64,000 bases of DNA, taken from positions 11,169,501 through 11,233,500 of the forward strand of contig CM059558.1 in assembly GCA_030386875.1 (NCBI GenBank). The letters run 5' to 3'. Below, piece after piece: positions 20,233-31,660 of this stretch; positions within the stretch are counted from its first letter, which is position 1, and every line of letters starts with the position of its first letter. The notes under the pieces were generated by a model. That model made no database searches. It was not told the origin of the DNA and saw nothing but the letters and a program-made list of their open reading frames with translations. Origin of the DNA: Morinoia aosen. Lineage: Eukaryota; Arthropoda; Malacostraca; Amphipoda; Talitridae. Made by a program: the position numbers and the translations under genes.

Positions 20233-23200
20233 GGCAGAGTACAATCTCTTCTCGTTGATCGGTTCGCACGAATAAACATGGCACAGGTCCGGTTTTTTTA
20301 GTGAACTAGATGGAATTTGTTGCAGTCATATTAATTGTTTTCATTAGACATCATTGAAGGCCCGAATTTCTAGATCCTTCATTTAGTATTTCTCAATAAT
20401 TTGATACTAGTAGTTCGAAAGACAAACGAGGGCGTTCCAACGTTTATTATCAGTATGTAGCACACAGTCCAACAGAGCCACAATTTTAGTTCTCTGCATC
20501 ATATCGAAACAAGACGCAGTGCACTTATACCGTAAACGCTAATAGCGCCAATAATGTCTAGTAGTAATTTCATCAGATAGGAGAACAAACAGATGATAGA
20601 TAGATAATTAGAAAGAAGTTTCAAATTATTGAGTTCTTTGGATTTGATTGATCTGAAACAAACAATATGTACTTAATACGAGGAAGAAATCAAAGTTAGA
20701 ATGCTATGAAAAAAGTTCTGAATTATAAAAATGTGACTAATCGAAGCGTAAATGAAATATATGAAAACAAGATACATCATAGGTGAAGGAATTTATATGA
20801 TCACATCGACAGAAACCTATGCACTATTCACAAAATATAAGTCACAGGTTACAAAGTGGTGTACGAAGCGAAGCTCACGAACGTAAATGCTTACGCTTCG
20901 AACATTTTCTGCGTGTTCGTATACAAGAACGCAGTATGGCGCTTTAAATCATTGTAGTATTATTTTTATTTTTCAAGATTTTACAATTAACAACACTGTG
21001 GCATTAATAAAACAAAGGAATGTTTGTTGGTCTTGATGGGTTTTATGTTCCCTGTTATGGAGCTAATTTTTTCTGTTCTCTTTATTTTCTCATCGTCGTT
21101 TTAGTCATTTTGCTCTCTTTTGATAGTCGTGATTAAGATCACAATTATTTTATTTTAGATTGCAGAGACGTTTCAGTGTCTGTATTATAATTAATGAGCA
21201 TATAAGCTGCAAATAAAATTAAATGGTAGCGTGATGAAATATATCCCCAACAGCTTCGACAACTTTTCTCATATATAACGGGAAATTTATAAGGCGTTGA
21301 CATCAATCATTTTAATTCCCAATCTAGACATATGGAAAATGACACATTTAGTGAAAAGAATTTAACGCACCTAATTTTACAATACAAATAATACTCCTAC
21401 GTAAACCTATGCACAGGGAGGATAAGTACGAACATGCTAAATGGGAATACGCACAGAATAGAACTCATCTTAGTTGTTGATGACTCCAGGATGATGACTA
21501 ACGAGTGCTCCGTGACTGCTTAGATTTACGTTAAAGAGATGTACGTAATTTACACTGGTTTACATTATAAAGCAAAGACAACCAAGCCCGCAGGCTGGTT
21601 AACCTATGGACAGCTGTTTCTCTCTGTGGCAGCTCGGTGTTCTATGATGAAGATCTGATTCCTCCTAACTCTAGGTCTTCCCTTAAATAGGGATAATATC
21701 CGTTAAAATTGCCGCAGCTAATTGAATCATCTAACGGTCATGATGTGCAGCTACAGTTTCGGTTGGTGGCTTTTGCCACGCTGTCGTCAGGCGAGCCGCT
21801 TGTTGCCACCCGGACTCCGGAGTGCTGAGCTTGCAGTTCTGACAGTTAATGTCGTTCTTGAGATCGATGCGAAGTTGTCGAAATGAGTAACCGCCAGCGA
21901 CCTCCGCATTCCTCAGGCTGATCCGTATAATTTCGAATTATTGAGGCGTCCTTCCTTTCGAAAGATCGTTCCGTCGTAGTAGATCACGACAAATCTCCGC
22001 GTCGTCATTCAAAAGATTCGATCTCCTGAATAAATTTCTTTTCTCCATCTCTGTATAAATTTCGAGAACGGCTTCCAAATTAAAGCACATCTATAGCAGG
22101 TATTGAAACACTCGTTATGTATGGCCGCACAAATTTACTGTTATAGGTTGATATTACCAAGATGGCGGGGAATGGTTAAAGCCCGCAAGCGTGACAATGA
22201 CAAGGAATATGCAACTCTTACGTGACCTTGGAGGAAGAACCGGTGTAGATGTCGCTATGTTCGAAGTAGCCTCGTTTACATTACTTATTTAATTAGTCGT
22301 TCTAAGTATGAAACCACAAATGTAAGTTATACATTAACAATACCCAGTACGCCGGGCTGGGTTCTATCTCAAAGATTCAAGCAAAGGTCGGCGTATACGA
22401 GGTTCTTCAGCTATAATGACACGCTCGGGAATCAAAAATCCTGACTCTAAGCACACTCTTAAATAGAAGCAGTTACCGCCGCTACCTCCCGTGGCAGTTG
22501 GTAGCAACCAACGGTCGGGAAGCCTTCTTTTTATGAATCTTTTCTGATGTCCTCTACCGATGCCAGGCAAGCGTCGCCTTCTTCTGCCTATGCAGCTTTC
22601 TATTGAGGTTATTATGCTGAGTTGCAACGGTCTTTAGGGCACAGAGTACGAGGCTCTTCCTCGCTGATGCAACCGTCGTCCATGGTTTGCCGTTATGTAG
22701 AAAGGTATATAACAAATCCTCCCCAAGCCGTTTTTAGTGATATATTCCTGGGTATCGTCACAATTGGAAGTGTCCGTCTACTTGAAGTTATGAGAAATCT
22801 CATGCTTCATTGCATGGGAAGATTTAGACAAGCCGACGAAATTTGTGCTTCTGACGCACGATGAAACGAAGAACTTAAACACGCGATGAAGAGAAGTTGG
22901 TTTCGGAATACCCCTTCCTGCTCTATCATCGAAGACCTTCTCTCGTGACTGTAGATGTCCTTCGGAGGCCTAATCCGAGGATATCCGGGGGTGAAGACCG
23001 CCCTAAATATAAATATCGAGTGTAAACTCGATTTGTCATCACTTCAGCTTGCATGTAGTTATTTTGAACGTATTAGTGTTCAACGGTATCTTCTTATTCT
23101 TCTTCCGCCATAGTCGAATCCATGTTAGGCGAATTGGCATAGGGGAAAGTTTCACCTTCGTCGTGGAGCCACATCTTTCAGACCGGAGCAGATTGCGTCA

Positions 23201-24269
23201 CGCTCCCTCAGCTGTAGTTGTTACTGCGCCTCGTACCCAGATGGCCTAGACCTTGAAAGCACTCGCGTCGAGCTCAATGGTCGCATTACTACGCCCGAGT
23301 GTGTCGTCTCGCTGCACCACATCAATGGAGCGCGGTGTTGCCTTTCCTCGTAGACTGCGTGAGTAGTGCGACGCTGCCAGACGTAGCCAAGCGTAGTACA
23401 CACGTCCCAGCCTCAGCGTAGCGCTCAGTTGTAGCAGTCGCTGCGGGCCAGCTGAAGCTGCAGCCGCTGCAGACCGCCATGACCTTGAGTCAGTACCGCT
23501 GGGCTGCCAGGGCAGTCGCTGCTCATGCATGCTCTGCAGTGAGTCGCTGCCGCTGCACTGCGTTACAACAGGTTCACGGCCAGCTGCAACAACCGTTTTG
23601 AATTAATTTCTGGACATGATAAATATTTTCCATGGATTCCTCTCGAGATTGCACTCCTTGTCACCAGTCTACTTACTTTAACTTCTTCCCCGACATTTAC
23701 ATTTGGAATATCATTATTCTACGCAATAATCTCAAAGGAACCCATTCGGAAAACGTTATAATTAATACATAATGAATAATTTCAGTGCGAAAGAAGTTCA
23801 TACATAAAATACATCGCTTCAGATCATATAAGAAAAGAGAAATTCTTTATCTTACGGAAAAAGATTACACGCATCAATACACATTCCTGTCAAGGGATTA
23901 GAAAATGACCTATTAATAGGTTACACATTGAAATCAACAAAATACGAATCGGGATAAGAAATACCTATGAGCAAAGACATCCTACTTAATTTTCGCTGAG
24001 GGGTTCATACCATCAACGCATCACAAGATGTAAGGAATTAAACACAAAGAAAACAATGATTAAGCACCTTAATATTAGACATATTATGTTCAAATGAAAT
24101 GAGGCAACCATGATCGAAGTTCTGGAGACGTCCCTGCAAGACACAAACAATTACCGATAATTCGGACGCTTATTCCGATTTCTCAGAGTGTAACGAGGAA
24201 TCATTTCCTCATTTCCTCGGCTCGCGTTCGGCATCATTGGGATGCACGATTATTACACGTATTACACGT
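20233..24269. other. Unassigned DNA, GC-richer between 21.6 and 23.6 kb
   Basis: No gene supported. 20233-21590 is AT-rich and featureless to me. About 21600-23600 is distinctly richer in GC, with short frames on both strands that I do not recognise and none with family motifs. A TATA-like ATATAAATAT lies at about 23004. 23440-23580 is rich in GCTGC words. Confidence 0.3.
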
Positions 24270-24323
24270 AAAAATTGAATTCCGTCCGGCTACGTGCACG
24301 TAGCCGGACGGAATTCAATTTTT
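24270..24323. repeat. Perfect 54-bp palindrome without spacer
   Basis: Left arm 24270-24296 (AAAAATTGAATTCCGTCCGG then CTACGTG) is followed directly by its exact reverse complement 24297-24323, with no mismatch or loop. The flanks do not extend the symmetry. Confidence 0.97.
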
Positions 24324-24842
24324 CAAAAATCCAAATCCTAACCTGCGGAGGCATACCGGCAGTCGGTCCTTTTGTTGATCGTACGTCTTGAAGGGCAGAG
24401 TACGCTACGTGGTAGTACGCACGCTGCCGCCGCTGACGTCATGTTGCGTGCGGGTGACGTCGTCCGGCTTGTTTAAAACGAAGCCTTCTATTGGCTAGTC
24501 GAATTAGCGAATGTGCGCGGCTGTCCCCATAGGAATGACTAAAAGGTTATCGATCTTCAATTTAATCATACCGGCAGCTACATTAACTGAAAGCTCTATC
24601 CAAACAGTAGGAAAATTTACTTTATTCAATCATATATGTTTTAATACCTTTTACATGCGACTGAAGCTGACAATTGCGCACCGTATTCAATCGTAAAAAG
24701 GATAGTATAAAGTTCAATATTCAGATATTTACTAGAAATAATACGTGTAATATAGTCCGCTTGTAAGTTTACGAACTGACTGGCAGGAGTCCTAATTTGC
24801 AGTTGTATATACATTTTCAGCATCTCAAATTTCAAGCTAAAA
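24324..24842. other. Unassigned intergenic stretch
   Basis: I see no gene or named repeat between the palindrome and the first ~360-bp repeat copy. Confidence 0.3.
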
Positions 24843-25142
24843 AACACTTCAGAAGAAAGGCACCATTTAGTATGTAGTTTCGGAAGCGTGGAATCTATCC
24901 AGAAGAGGCATAGAAACAGTAAGTTGAGAAAGAAGTTCATGAAACAAGATGAAAGTTGAAGAAGAAAGTGGTAGGTGCTGAAAAACAGGACAGCAGTGAA
25001 CCGAAAAAGTGGTCAGTAACAAAATAGAAAACTTCTCTATTTCAACGAAAGGCAGAACCTAGCCTTTAGCTCATGACCTCGACAATTCCCCATGGGAGCG
25101 CTAAGAACAGAGAGCATTGATTATTGTTATCGTTGTGAGGGG
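24843..25142 (-). repeat. ~360-bp interspersed repeat, copy 1 (lacks one end)
   Basis: Shares GGCACCATTTAGTATG, GGTGCTGAAAAACAGGACAG and the TTAGCTC...GGGAGCGCTAA...GTGAGGGG end with the full-length copies at 31058 and 50432. The TTAGATTAG end is missing. Orientation is assigned from the tail argument given for copy 4. Confidence 0.8.
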
Positions 25143-25326
25143 AAAGTTAAAATTATCCGCATTCACATTTGTTAAGATTATATGAATAAACGATAAAACG
25201 CAGAAAATCTAGAAGAATATGACATGAAAAAAGAAAAAAAGAAAAAACGTTTCTTTCCAAATTGTCACATGAGATACATGCCAACATATTGGCTTTTAAA
25301 AGTTTCTTAAATATAGGGCATCCTAA

Positions 25327-25762
25327 AACAAATGTTCCATACGAGGAGTACTAATTGACAAACCATCCGAGGTGTACAAGTAGATGAGCCATACGAGGCA
25401 TAATAATAGACAAACTATACGAGGTGTACTAATAGACAAACTGTCAGAGGTGTACAAGTAGATAGACCATACGAGGCATATTAATTGACAAAATATACGA
25501 GGCGTACTAATAGACAAACCATTTGTGGTGTGCTAGTAGTCTAACAAAAGTTCTATACTAGGAGTACTAATTGACAAACCATCCGAGGTGTACAAATAGA
25601 TAAGCCATACGAGGCATAATAATAATAGGCAAACTATACAAGGTGTACTAATAGACAAGCTATCAGAGGTGTACAAAATAGATAGACCATACGAGGCATA
25701 TTAATAGACAAAATATACGAGGCGTACTAATAGACAAACCACACGTGGCTTGCCAATAGTCT
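25327..25762. repeat. Minisatellite with higher-order organisation
   Basis: Units of about 27-30 bp built on GACAAACCATACGAGGTGTA are arranged so that a block of about eight variant units (25327-25542, 216 bp) is repeated as a whole at 25543-25762 (220 bp). The variant order is the same in both blocks, including the divergent AACAAATGTTC/AACAAAAGTTC unit at each start and a GTGGTGTGCTAGTAGTCT-like unit at each end. Confidence 0.9.
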
Positions 25763-27195
25763 ATCTCTGTCAAGGGTAGTTGAATGAGAAATGAAAAATA
25801 TGCCCTAAAAATATGCAAAGCCCTATCACCACCAAAAACATATTTCATATCTTCTCGATATTCACCACATCATGCGGACATGGGTACATGGGATAAAATA
25901 GAGATACAGTGTAAGCCGGTTACCACTCATGATTGACAAATATCTAAAAAATATTGGTAGAAATGGGTAAATAAACATATATTCATTATCAAAATTCATA
26001 GCTTGTACAACATACGGACAGAGAGATAATTTTATTACGATTCATATGCTCAAATTGCATTTTATTTCATTAATTATATATGACATTAATCCGATTCACA
26101 GAAACGCCCTCTGGGGAAGTGCTAGATCTGTTTTTGAATCATTTCGCTATTGCAATAAAATTTATTTACCGAATGGTTTTTGCATAAAGAAATGAAATAG
26201 AAACATGTATATCTATTTATGTAGATACATATATATACCTACACACGTACACACACATATTAATATATGTACTTATTGAAAATGAAATATTAGAAAAAAA
26301 AATACATATATATATAAGATAAAAGAAAGAAGCAACCTACTATCTACTACACAGAAAATGACAGCTGAGCTCACTGTAATCCTAAGAAATTTTTCGCAAA
26401 AAATAACTAAAGGGAAGAGAAGACTTCGAAAAACATAAAAATGAGCTGTTTTTTAATTTCTTCACAGAAATTTTTAAGAAAAATCAGGTTATAGTCAAGA
26501 AACAACACAACTCTTCAGCATTATACGGACATGTGTACGTGGGATAAAATGGAGCAACATTGTGGCCGGATATCACATCTGAGTGGAGAATATTCACAAA
26601 ATTGGCACATATAGGAAGATTAGGCCTTGATCCAAAAATAATAATTTTGATTACAGAAATTTAGAGTTTTTTCCGATTTGAAAGTTCAGTGCTAGTGTGC
26701 GCTGAACGCACGGGAAAAAATAAAAATAAAAAGACTAAATGCAATGCTTAAATTACCCCTTTCCCTCCAGCTCAGCCGAAAATCGATTGAAAACATCTTC
26801 GAGAATGATTTTGAAATAGCGAGACAACGTTAGCCAAAAATTTAATTCATTATAAACTTTGCACGACCCTCACATCTATAAACCTGTTTATTGGTGTACA
26901 CACAAAATGTATTTCATGGTATATTTGTCATACGGACGTTAAATATTAATACAGAAAAGAGAAAGAAATAACAGAATAAAGATTAGGAAATACTCCTAAT
27001 TATGGAAAGAACGTTCGTTCTGCTGCACTGAACTGACGGCTGTGGTGCTCATTGTTGTCGACAGAAATAAGTAAGATGAATATACGAATCGCTTAGCAAA
27101 CGTGAAATGAAATAGTTTCTAAATTTCTAACAGAAATTTCAGGAAAAATTCAAATTTCTGATAGATGGGAAGTTCACACCGAGATGCTGCAGGCC
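25763..27195. other. Unassigned AT-rich DNA with one diverged direct repeat
   Basis: About 25872-25965 and 26525-26615 share CGGACATG(G/T)GTAC(A/G)TGGGATAAAAT and following words. Otherwise I see no gene. 27000-27195 is probably the 3' UTR of the minus-strand LINE. Confidence 0.4.
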
Positions 27196-29802
27196 CTATG
27201 ACAGAGATGCAAAATGACGTGACACATTTACTCTAAATTCTTTTCCAGTTTTAGAGTTTTTGATATGCTGGGGAAGCTTGTTCCACAAAAAAGCTCCAGA
27301 AACTGAGAGAGCTTTTTGTCCCACGTTAGATGAACGGTAACTGACTAAAACATCGTTCCTCCGGTTTGGTCTTTCGTTTGGGATATTAGATGGAAAAAAT
27401 TTTACCACCTCTGCATTACTTTGGGGGAGGTACAGAGAGGAGAATACTCGTCGAGCTTTCTGGATCATGAATCTGTTCGGTATTGGGATCCAGTCGAGTT
27501 TTCTTAAAAGAGGGGTGACATGATCGTATTTATTGAAATTTCCTTTGCATACCACTTTGGCGGCGAAGTTTACACATTTTTGCAACTCTTCCTGACGACA
27601 TTTAGGTAAGTCTCCCCACACAAGACTGCAGTAGTCCAGACGCGATAAAACTAAAGACTGAATCACTAATAATCTTGATTTTTCGTCAAGTGTGTTCTTT
27701 ATACGATGAAAGAACATTAAGGTTCCGTTAATTTTGTTGCACATTGTTTCGACGTGTGAATTGAAAGTCATATTTTTGTCAAACCAAACACCCAGATTTT
27801 TAACCTTATCGACTGATTTAATTGTATCGTCTCCAAATGTTAGCTTGAATGGTGGTAAATTTTCAGTCGCATTCTGTGATCCAAAAATAATGCATTGCGT
27901 TTTACTTGCGTTAAGTTTGAGGCCATTATGGTCATACCACAATTTCAGATTTCTCAGAAGGTTTTCAGCGTTGGCTTGTGTTTTTATTAAATCCGCTGTT
28001 GAGCTTGTCATGACAATTTGTACGTCATCAGCATACATTGAGATTTTTGTGTTTGCCGGCATGGTGGGGAAATCGTTGATGAAAATTGAAAATAGGAGTG
28101 GGCCGATGATTGAACCTTGAGGAACGCCAAAGTTATTTGGTATGAATGATGACATTTTGTTATTCAAGCACACTGCATGAGAGCGGTTTCGTAGGTAGCT
28201 TTCAAACCACTGAGTGTCTATTCTGAGGTTTGAAATTTTTTGTAGAAGTTTCTTATGCTTAACACTGTCGAAAGCTTTGGAGAGATCAAGCAATGGTAAG
28301 AGAGTTAATTTTTTTTGGTCAATATCATTGTAAATTTTTTCTGTTATGTTTAACAGGGCGTCCTGAGTACTGGTATTCCTCCTGTAAGCATATTGATTGC
28401 GATGCAGTAGATGTGACTCGTCTATGTAAGACGAGAGCTGGTTTGTTATTACTTTTTCTAATATTTTGGACATAACAGGCAGGAGACTGATTGGTCTGTA
28501 GTTTGACGCTATGTCGATATCACCAGATTTATGTAATGGCTTAATTATGGATAGTTTCCAGTGATCGGGAAACTTGTTTGTGACTATAGATGTATTTATT
28601 ATCAAGCGAATAAAGGGTGCTGTGACAGGGAAGCTATCTTTTATATGTTGGAGGCTTATGCCATCATGTCCAGTCGCTTTAGTATTCTTTAGTGAGTATA
28701 AGATTTTTCGTATCTCTATGACGCTAACTGGCTTTGGTCTCCACTTGTTGCTACTATTTGGGGATGAAACATCACTCAGATTTGCCTCTGTAGATGTGTC
28801 TGAAACTGTCCTGGATACTTCATTGAAAACATCTTCGCCAACTTTTGAGAAGAAAGTGTTAAAGTCATTCGCCATTTCTGAGGGGTTGTCAAAAGTGCTT
28901 TTGCAGTCTGAATTTTTATACTGAGCAGCTTCTCTAATGATTTCCCAAGTTCTTTTAGGGTTTTGTTTTGCCGCCAAGAGTTCTTTGTGGAAGTAGTCCC
29001 GTTTTGCTTCCTTAACTTTTCTTCGTAGGACCTTCTCATGATCTTTATATAATTTTCGACGCGTACTGTCTGATTTATTCAGTTTGTACTCACGCTGCAA
29101 ATTTCTTTTAGCTCTGCTCAAATGTTTTATCTCATCTGTTATCCATTTAGAAATTCTTGGCTTAACTTTCTTCGTAGTGAAAGGTGCGCATTCGTTAAGA
29201 GCTGATACGAAATTTTCGTTGAAAAGCGAAACTTGTAGATTGACATCATCGGTGTTTTCCATGCCTTGAAATTCACTCCATCTGTCTAATAGCTTTTCTT
29301 GAAATATTTCAGGGGAGTAGTGGTTTTTCATGCGATATGTAATGTAACTAGATTTCTGTTTCTCTTTTGCAATATTGATTTGGCATTCTACCGAATGGTG
29401 ATCAGAAAAGGACGGTAAGATTTCTGTGCTGAGTACTGCTTGGGGATTGTTGGTAATTGCTAGGTCAAGAAGAGATTTAGAAGTGTTGGTAATTCGCGTT
29501 GGTTCTTGGACCATTCGAGAAAGATTAAGTCTGTGCAGCATCTTGCTTAGCTGATTGTTTTTATTTGTCAGATCCACGTTAAAATCTCCGAAAACATAGA
29601 AAGACTTTTTGGCTGCAGAGATTGATCTAAGCGTATTTTCAATGAAATCTAATGTTGGACGAAGAGATGCTGACGGATGTCTGTAAAGACTGCCGATAAT
29701 GAAAGACTTGTGTTTGTTTACTTGAACATTGAGCCAAACCATTTCTATGTCTTCGCATTTTTCTTTTATCGGAACTAAGGATGTAGAGTCGCACCTCTCC
29801 AC
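27196..29802 (-). CDS. LINE ORF2: endonuclease (partial) and reverse transcriptase
   Basis: An uninterrupted 868-codon minus-strand frame. Residues 1-150 carry the C-terminal half of an apurinic-type endonuclease (GSLYRHPSAS, FGDFNVDL, SFSDHHSVECQ). The catalytic N-terminus is missing because of 5' truncation. RT spans about 360-640: ATGHDGISLQHIKDSF, NYRPISLLPVMSKILEKV, LLDLSKAFDSVKHKKLL, FGVPQGSIIGPLLFSIFIND, and YADD at 590-593. The tail ends FRVNVSRHFASLS. Domain content fits the CR1/jockey group; I cannot settle the clade. The start codon is arbitrary, since truncation lies just upstream at about 29805. No stops over 2.6 kb implies a recent insertion. It drives target-primed reverse transcription in active relatives. 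Confidence 0.9.
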   Translation of the reverse strand: MERCDSTSLVPIKEKCEDIEMVWLNVQVNKHKSFIIGSLYRHPSASLRPTLDFIENTLRSISAAKKSFYVFGDFNVDLTNKNNQLSKMLHRLNLSRMVQEPTRITNTSKSLLDLAITNNPQAVLSTEILPSFSDHHSVECQINIAKEKQKSSYITYRMKNHYSPEIFQEKLLDRWSEFQGMENTDDVNLQVSLFNENFVSALNECAPFTTKKVKPRISKWITDEIKHLSRAKRNLQREYKLNKSDSTRRKLYKDHEKVLRRKVKEAKRDYFHKELLAAKQNPKRTWEIIREAAQYKNSDCKSTFDNPSEMANDFNTFFSKVGEDVFNEVSRTVSDTSTEANLSDVSSPNSSNKWRPKPVSVIEIRKILYSLKNTKATGHDGISLQHIKDSFPVTAPFIRLIINTSIVTNKFPDHWKLSIIKPLHKSGDIDIASNYRPISLLPVMSKILEKVITNQLSSYIDESHLLHRNQYAYRRNTSTQDALLNITEKIYNDIDQKKLTLLPLLDLSKAFDSVKHKKLLQKISNLRIDTQWFESYLRNRSHAVCLNNKMSSFIPNNFGVPQGSIIGPLLFSIFINDFPTMPANTKISMYADDVQIVMTSSTADLIKTQANAENLLRNLKLWYDHNGLKLNASKTQCIIFGSQNATENLPPFKLTFGDDTIKSVDKVKNLGVWFDKNMTFNSHVETMCNKINGTLMFFHRIKNTLDEKSRLLVIQSLVLSRLDYCSLVWGDLPKCRQEELQKCVNFAAKVVCKGNFNKYDHVTPLLRKLDWIPIPNRFMIQKARRVFSSLYLPQSNAEVVKFFPSNIPNERPNRRNDVLVSYRSSNVGQKALSVSGAFLWNKLPQHIKNSKTGKEFRVNVSRHFASLS

Positions 29803-29805
29803 AAA

Positions 29806-30005
29806 AAAGGTGTTTCATAAAAAAGAAGGGAGAAGGCACCAATCGGTATGGAAATAAGAAATCAGGAAATCTATACACGAAGTGTGTGACCATTTATGTT
29901 TTGGATGGAAGCATCTAGGTACGAAGTTTGTAATAAAAAATCTACCATGAATATGTAAGGTTCCAGAGAACAGGATAGCAATGGACCGAAAAAAAGTCGG
30001 TACAA
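29806..30005 (-). repeat. ~360-bp interspersed repeat, copy 2 (fragment)
   Basis: Shares GAGAAGGCACCAAT, GAAATAAGAAATCAGG-region words and AACAGGATAGCAATGGACCG with the family. It abuts the truncated 5' end of the LINE. A further partial start (TTAGATTATTGGTAG...CCTCCCTAAC) lies at about 30023-30090. Confidence 0.55.
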
Positions 30006-30171
30006 CCTAAACACAAAATTTTAAGGTTAGATTATTGGTAGTACAAGCCTCCCTAACACAAAGAAGTTCAATCAAAGGAAGTTAGAAATAATTCAATATG
30101 AAATTTACACAACGGGGAACATATGCATAAGATTTGCTCCTACACAAGACTCCATCAAACACGTAATTAAA

Positions 30172-30529
30172 CTAGATTATTAGTTAGTTTAAACCTCCCT
30201 ATCCGCAACAAAGGCGATCCAAAGAGAGGAATGAGGAAGGCACCATTTAGTTTGGAGTTTAAGGGAATGTAGAATCTATGCAGAAAGGGCATATAAACAA
30301 TAAGATGAGAAAAAATATTATGGAACCATATCAAAGTTGAAGAATAATGTAGTAGGTGCTGAAAAAACAGGACAGCAGTGAACCGAAAAAAGATGGTCCG
30401 TAGCAAAACAAAAACCTATGTTATTTTAAAAAAAAGCCTACCTAACCTTTAGCTCGGGCCCTCACATTGTCCCCCTGGGAGCGCTAATTCCGATAGATAC
30501 AATAGTTGTATCTCCCTGAGGGGAAGAAG
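30172..30529 (-). repeat. ~360-bp interspersed repeat, copy 3
   Basis: Full-length copy running from TAGATTATTAGTTAGTTTAA through GGCACCATTTAGTTTGGAG and GTGCTGAAAAAACAGGACAG to CCCTGAGGGG. Target duplication not evident. Confidence 0.85.
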
Positions 30530-30762
30530 TGAATAAAAATCCGTTGATTTCGTTCATTCCATTCTGTGTTTCCCTATAAGGGCTACCTTATAGGGAAACA
30601 TTCAATTTCACACACGAGTTAGGCCACAATATTTTCATGTTAAAAAATTATAAATAGTTCAATCGCAAATAAATACAAAAAAGGACAGTAGTAAATCAAG
30701 AGATGGTCTGTAACGGAATCAAAAACGTTTTCTATTTTCAATAAATTGATGGCTTATGTAAG
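30530..30762. other. Short spacer with 13-bp-stem hairpin
   Basis: TTTCCCTATAAGG GCTA CCTTATAGGGAAA at 30570-30599 is a perfect inverted repeat with a 4-base loop. Nothing else is recognised. Confidence 0.5.
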
Positions 30763-31660
30763 CTAGTCGTGGGACTTCAAATCTTCTCACATAGAACACC
30801 AGGTTTTCATTATGAATACTGACTAGTTCTACAGATTAGATTACGACATAGATTCAGGTGCCCTTACCACAACAAAGCTGCTCAGAGCGAGCACAGTCGC
30901 GGGGCTTTACATCTTCTCACATAGAACTCCAAGTTTTCATTATAAATACTGACTAGTTCTACGGATTAGATTACGACATAGATTTAGGTGCCCTTACCAC
31001 AACAAAGCTGCACAGAGAGAGCACAGTCGCGGGACTTAACGTCTTCTCACATAGAAGATTAGATTAGATGATAGGTTAGTTTAAGCCTCCCTAACCGCTA
31101 TAAAAAAGAGCGTATCGAAAAGAGGAAGGAGGAAGGCACCATTTAGTATAGATACTAGGGAATGCGGAATCTATGCAGAAGGGGCATAGAAACAGTAAGT
31201 TGAGAAAGAAGTTCATGAAACAAGATAAAAGTTGAAGAAGAAAGTAGTAGGTGCTGAAAAACAGGACAGCAGTGAACCGAAAAAGGTGTTTCATAACACA
31301 GCAAAGAATATTTTATTTCAACAAAAAGAAGGCCTATCTAACTCTCAGTTCGGGCCCTCACATCTTCCCCCCGTGAACGCTAATTCCCATAAATACAATA
31401 ATTGTATCCCCTGAGGGGCTTCTCACATAGAAGACCAAGTTTTTATGATAAATACTGACTAGTTCTACAGATTAGATTACGATATAGATTCAGCCTCCCT
31501 TACCTCAACAAAGCTGGACAAAGCGAGCACAGTGGCGGGACTTTACATCTTCTCACATAGAACACCAAGTTTTTATTATAGATACTGACTAGTTGTACAC
31601 ATTAGATTACGATATAGATTCAGCCTCCATTCCCATTCTACGATAAAGCTGTTCAAAGAG
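30763..31660. repeat. 130-bp tandem array, interrupted
   Basis: CTTCTCACATAGAA recurs at 30783, 30913, 31043 and, after an insertion, 31419 and 31549. The spacing is exactly 130, 130 and 130 within uninterrupted parts. The rest of the unit (GACTAGTTCTACAGATTAGA, TTACGACATAGATTCAG) is also shared. Part of the unit resembles one end of the ~360-bp repeat (GATTAGATTA...CCTCCCTTACC), suggesting a common origin. Confidence 0.92.
31058..31418 (-). mobile_element. ~360-bp interspersed repeat, copy 4, with 15-bp TSD
   Basis: 361-bp copy inserted in the third unit of the 130-bp array. CTTCTCACATAGAAG occurs directly before it (31043-31057) and directly after (31419-31433). Subtracting the insert plus one duplicate restores the 130-bp period exactly, so this is a true target-site duplication. 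Its length fits LINE-machinery retroposition. Read on the minus strand it starts CCCCTCAGGGG and ends in a TAATC-type simple tail, so minus is the likely sense strand. No convincing pol III promoter boxes are seen. Confidence 0.9.

Noticed and set aside
22940-23080. TATA-bearing segment considered as a solo LTR
   Set aside because: No paired copy, no convincing TG...CA limits and no target duplication.
23246-23530. 94-codon GC-rich minus-strand frame with Ala runs
   Set aside because: Composition-driven in a GCTGC-rich stretch; overlapping frames on the other strand; no motif or splice signals.
25323-25848. Minus-strand frames with repeated SISTPRI peptides
   Set aside because: They are translations of the ~28-bp minisatellite.
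30167-31294. Hydrophobic minus-strand frames (FFRFTAVLFFQHLL-like) recurring also at 42636
   Set aside because: They recur because the ~360-bp repeat recurs; each copy breaks the frame differently, so no conserved protein is indicated.
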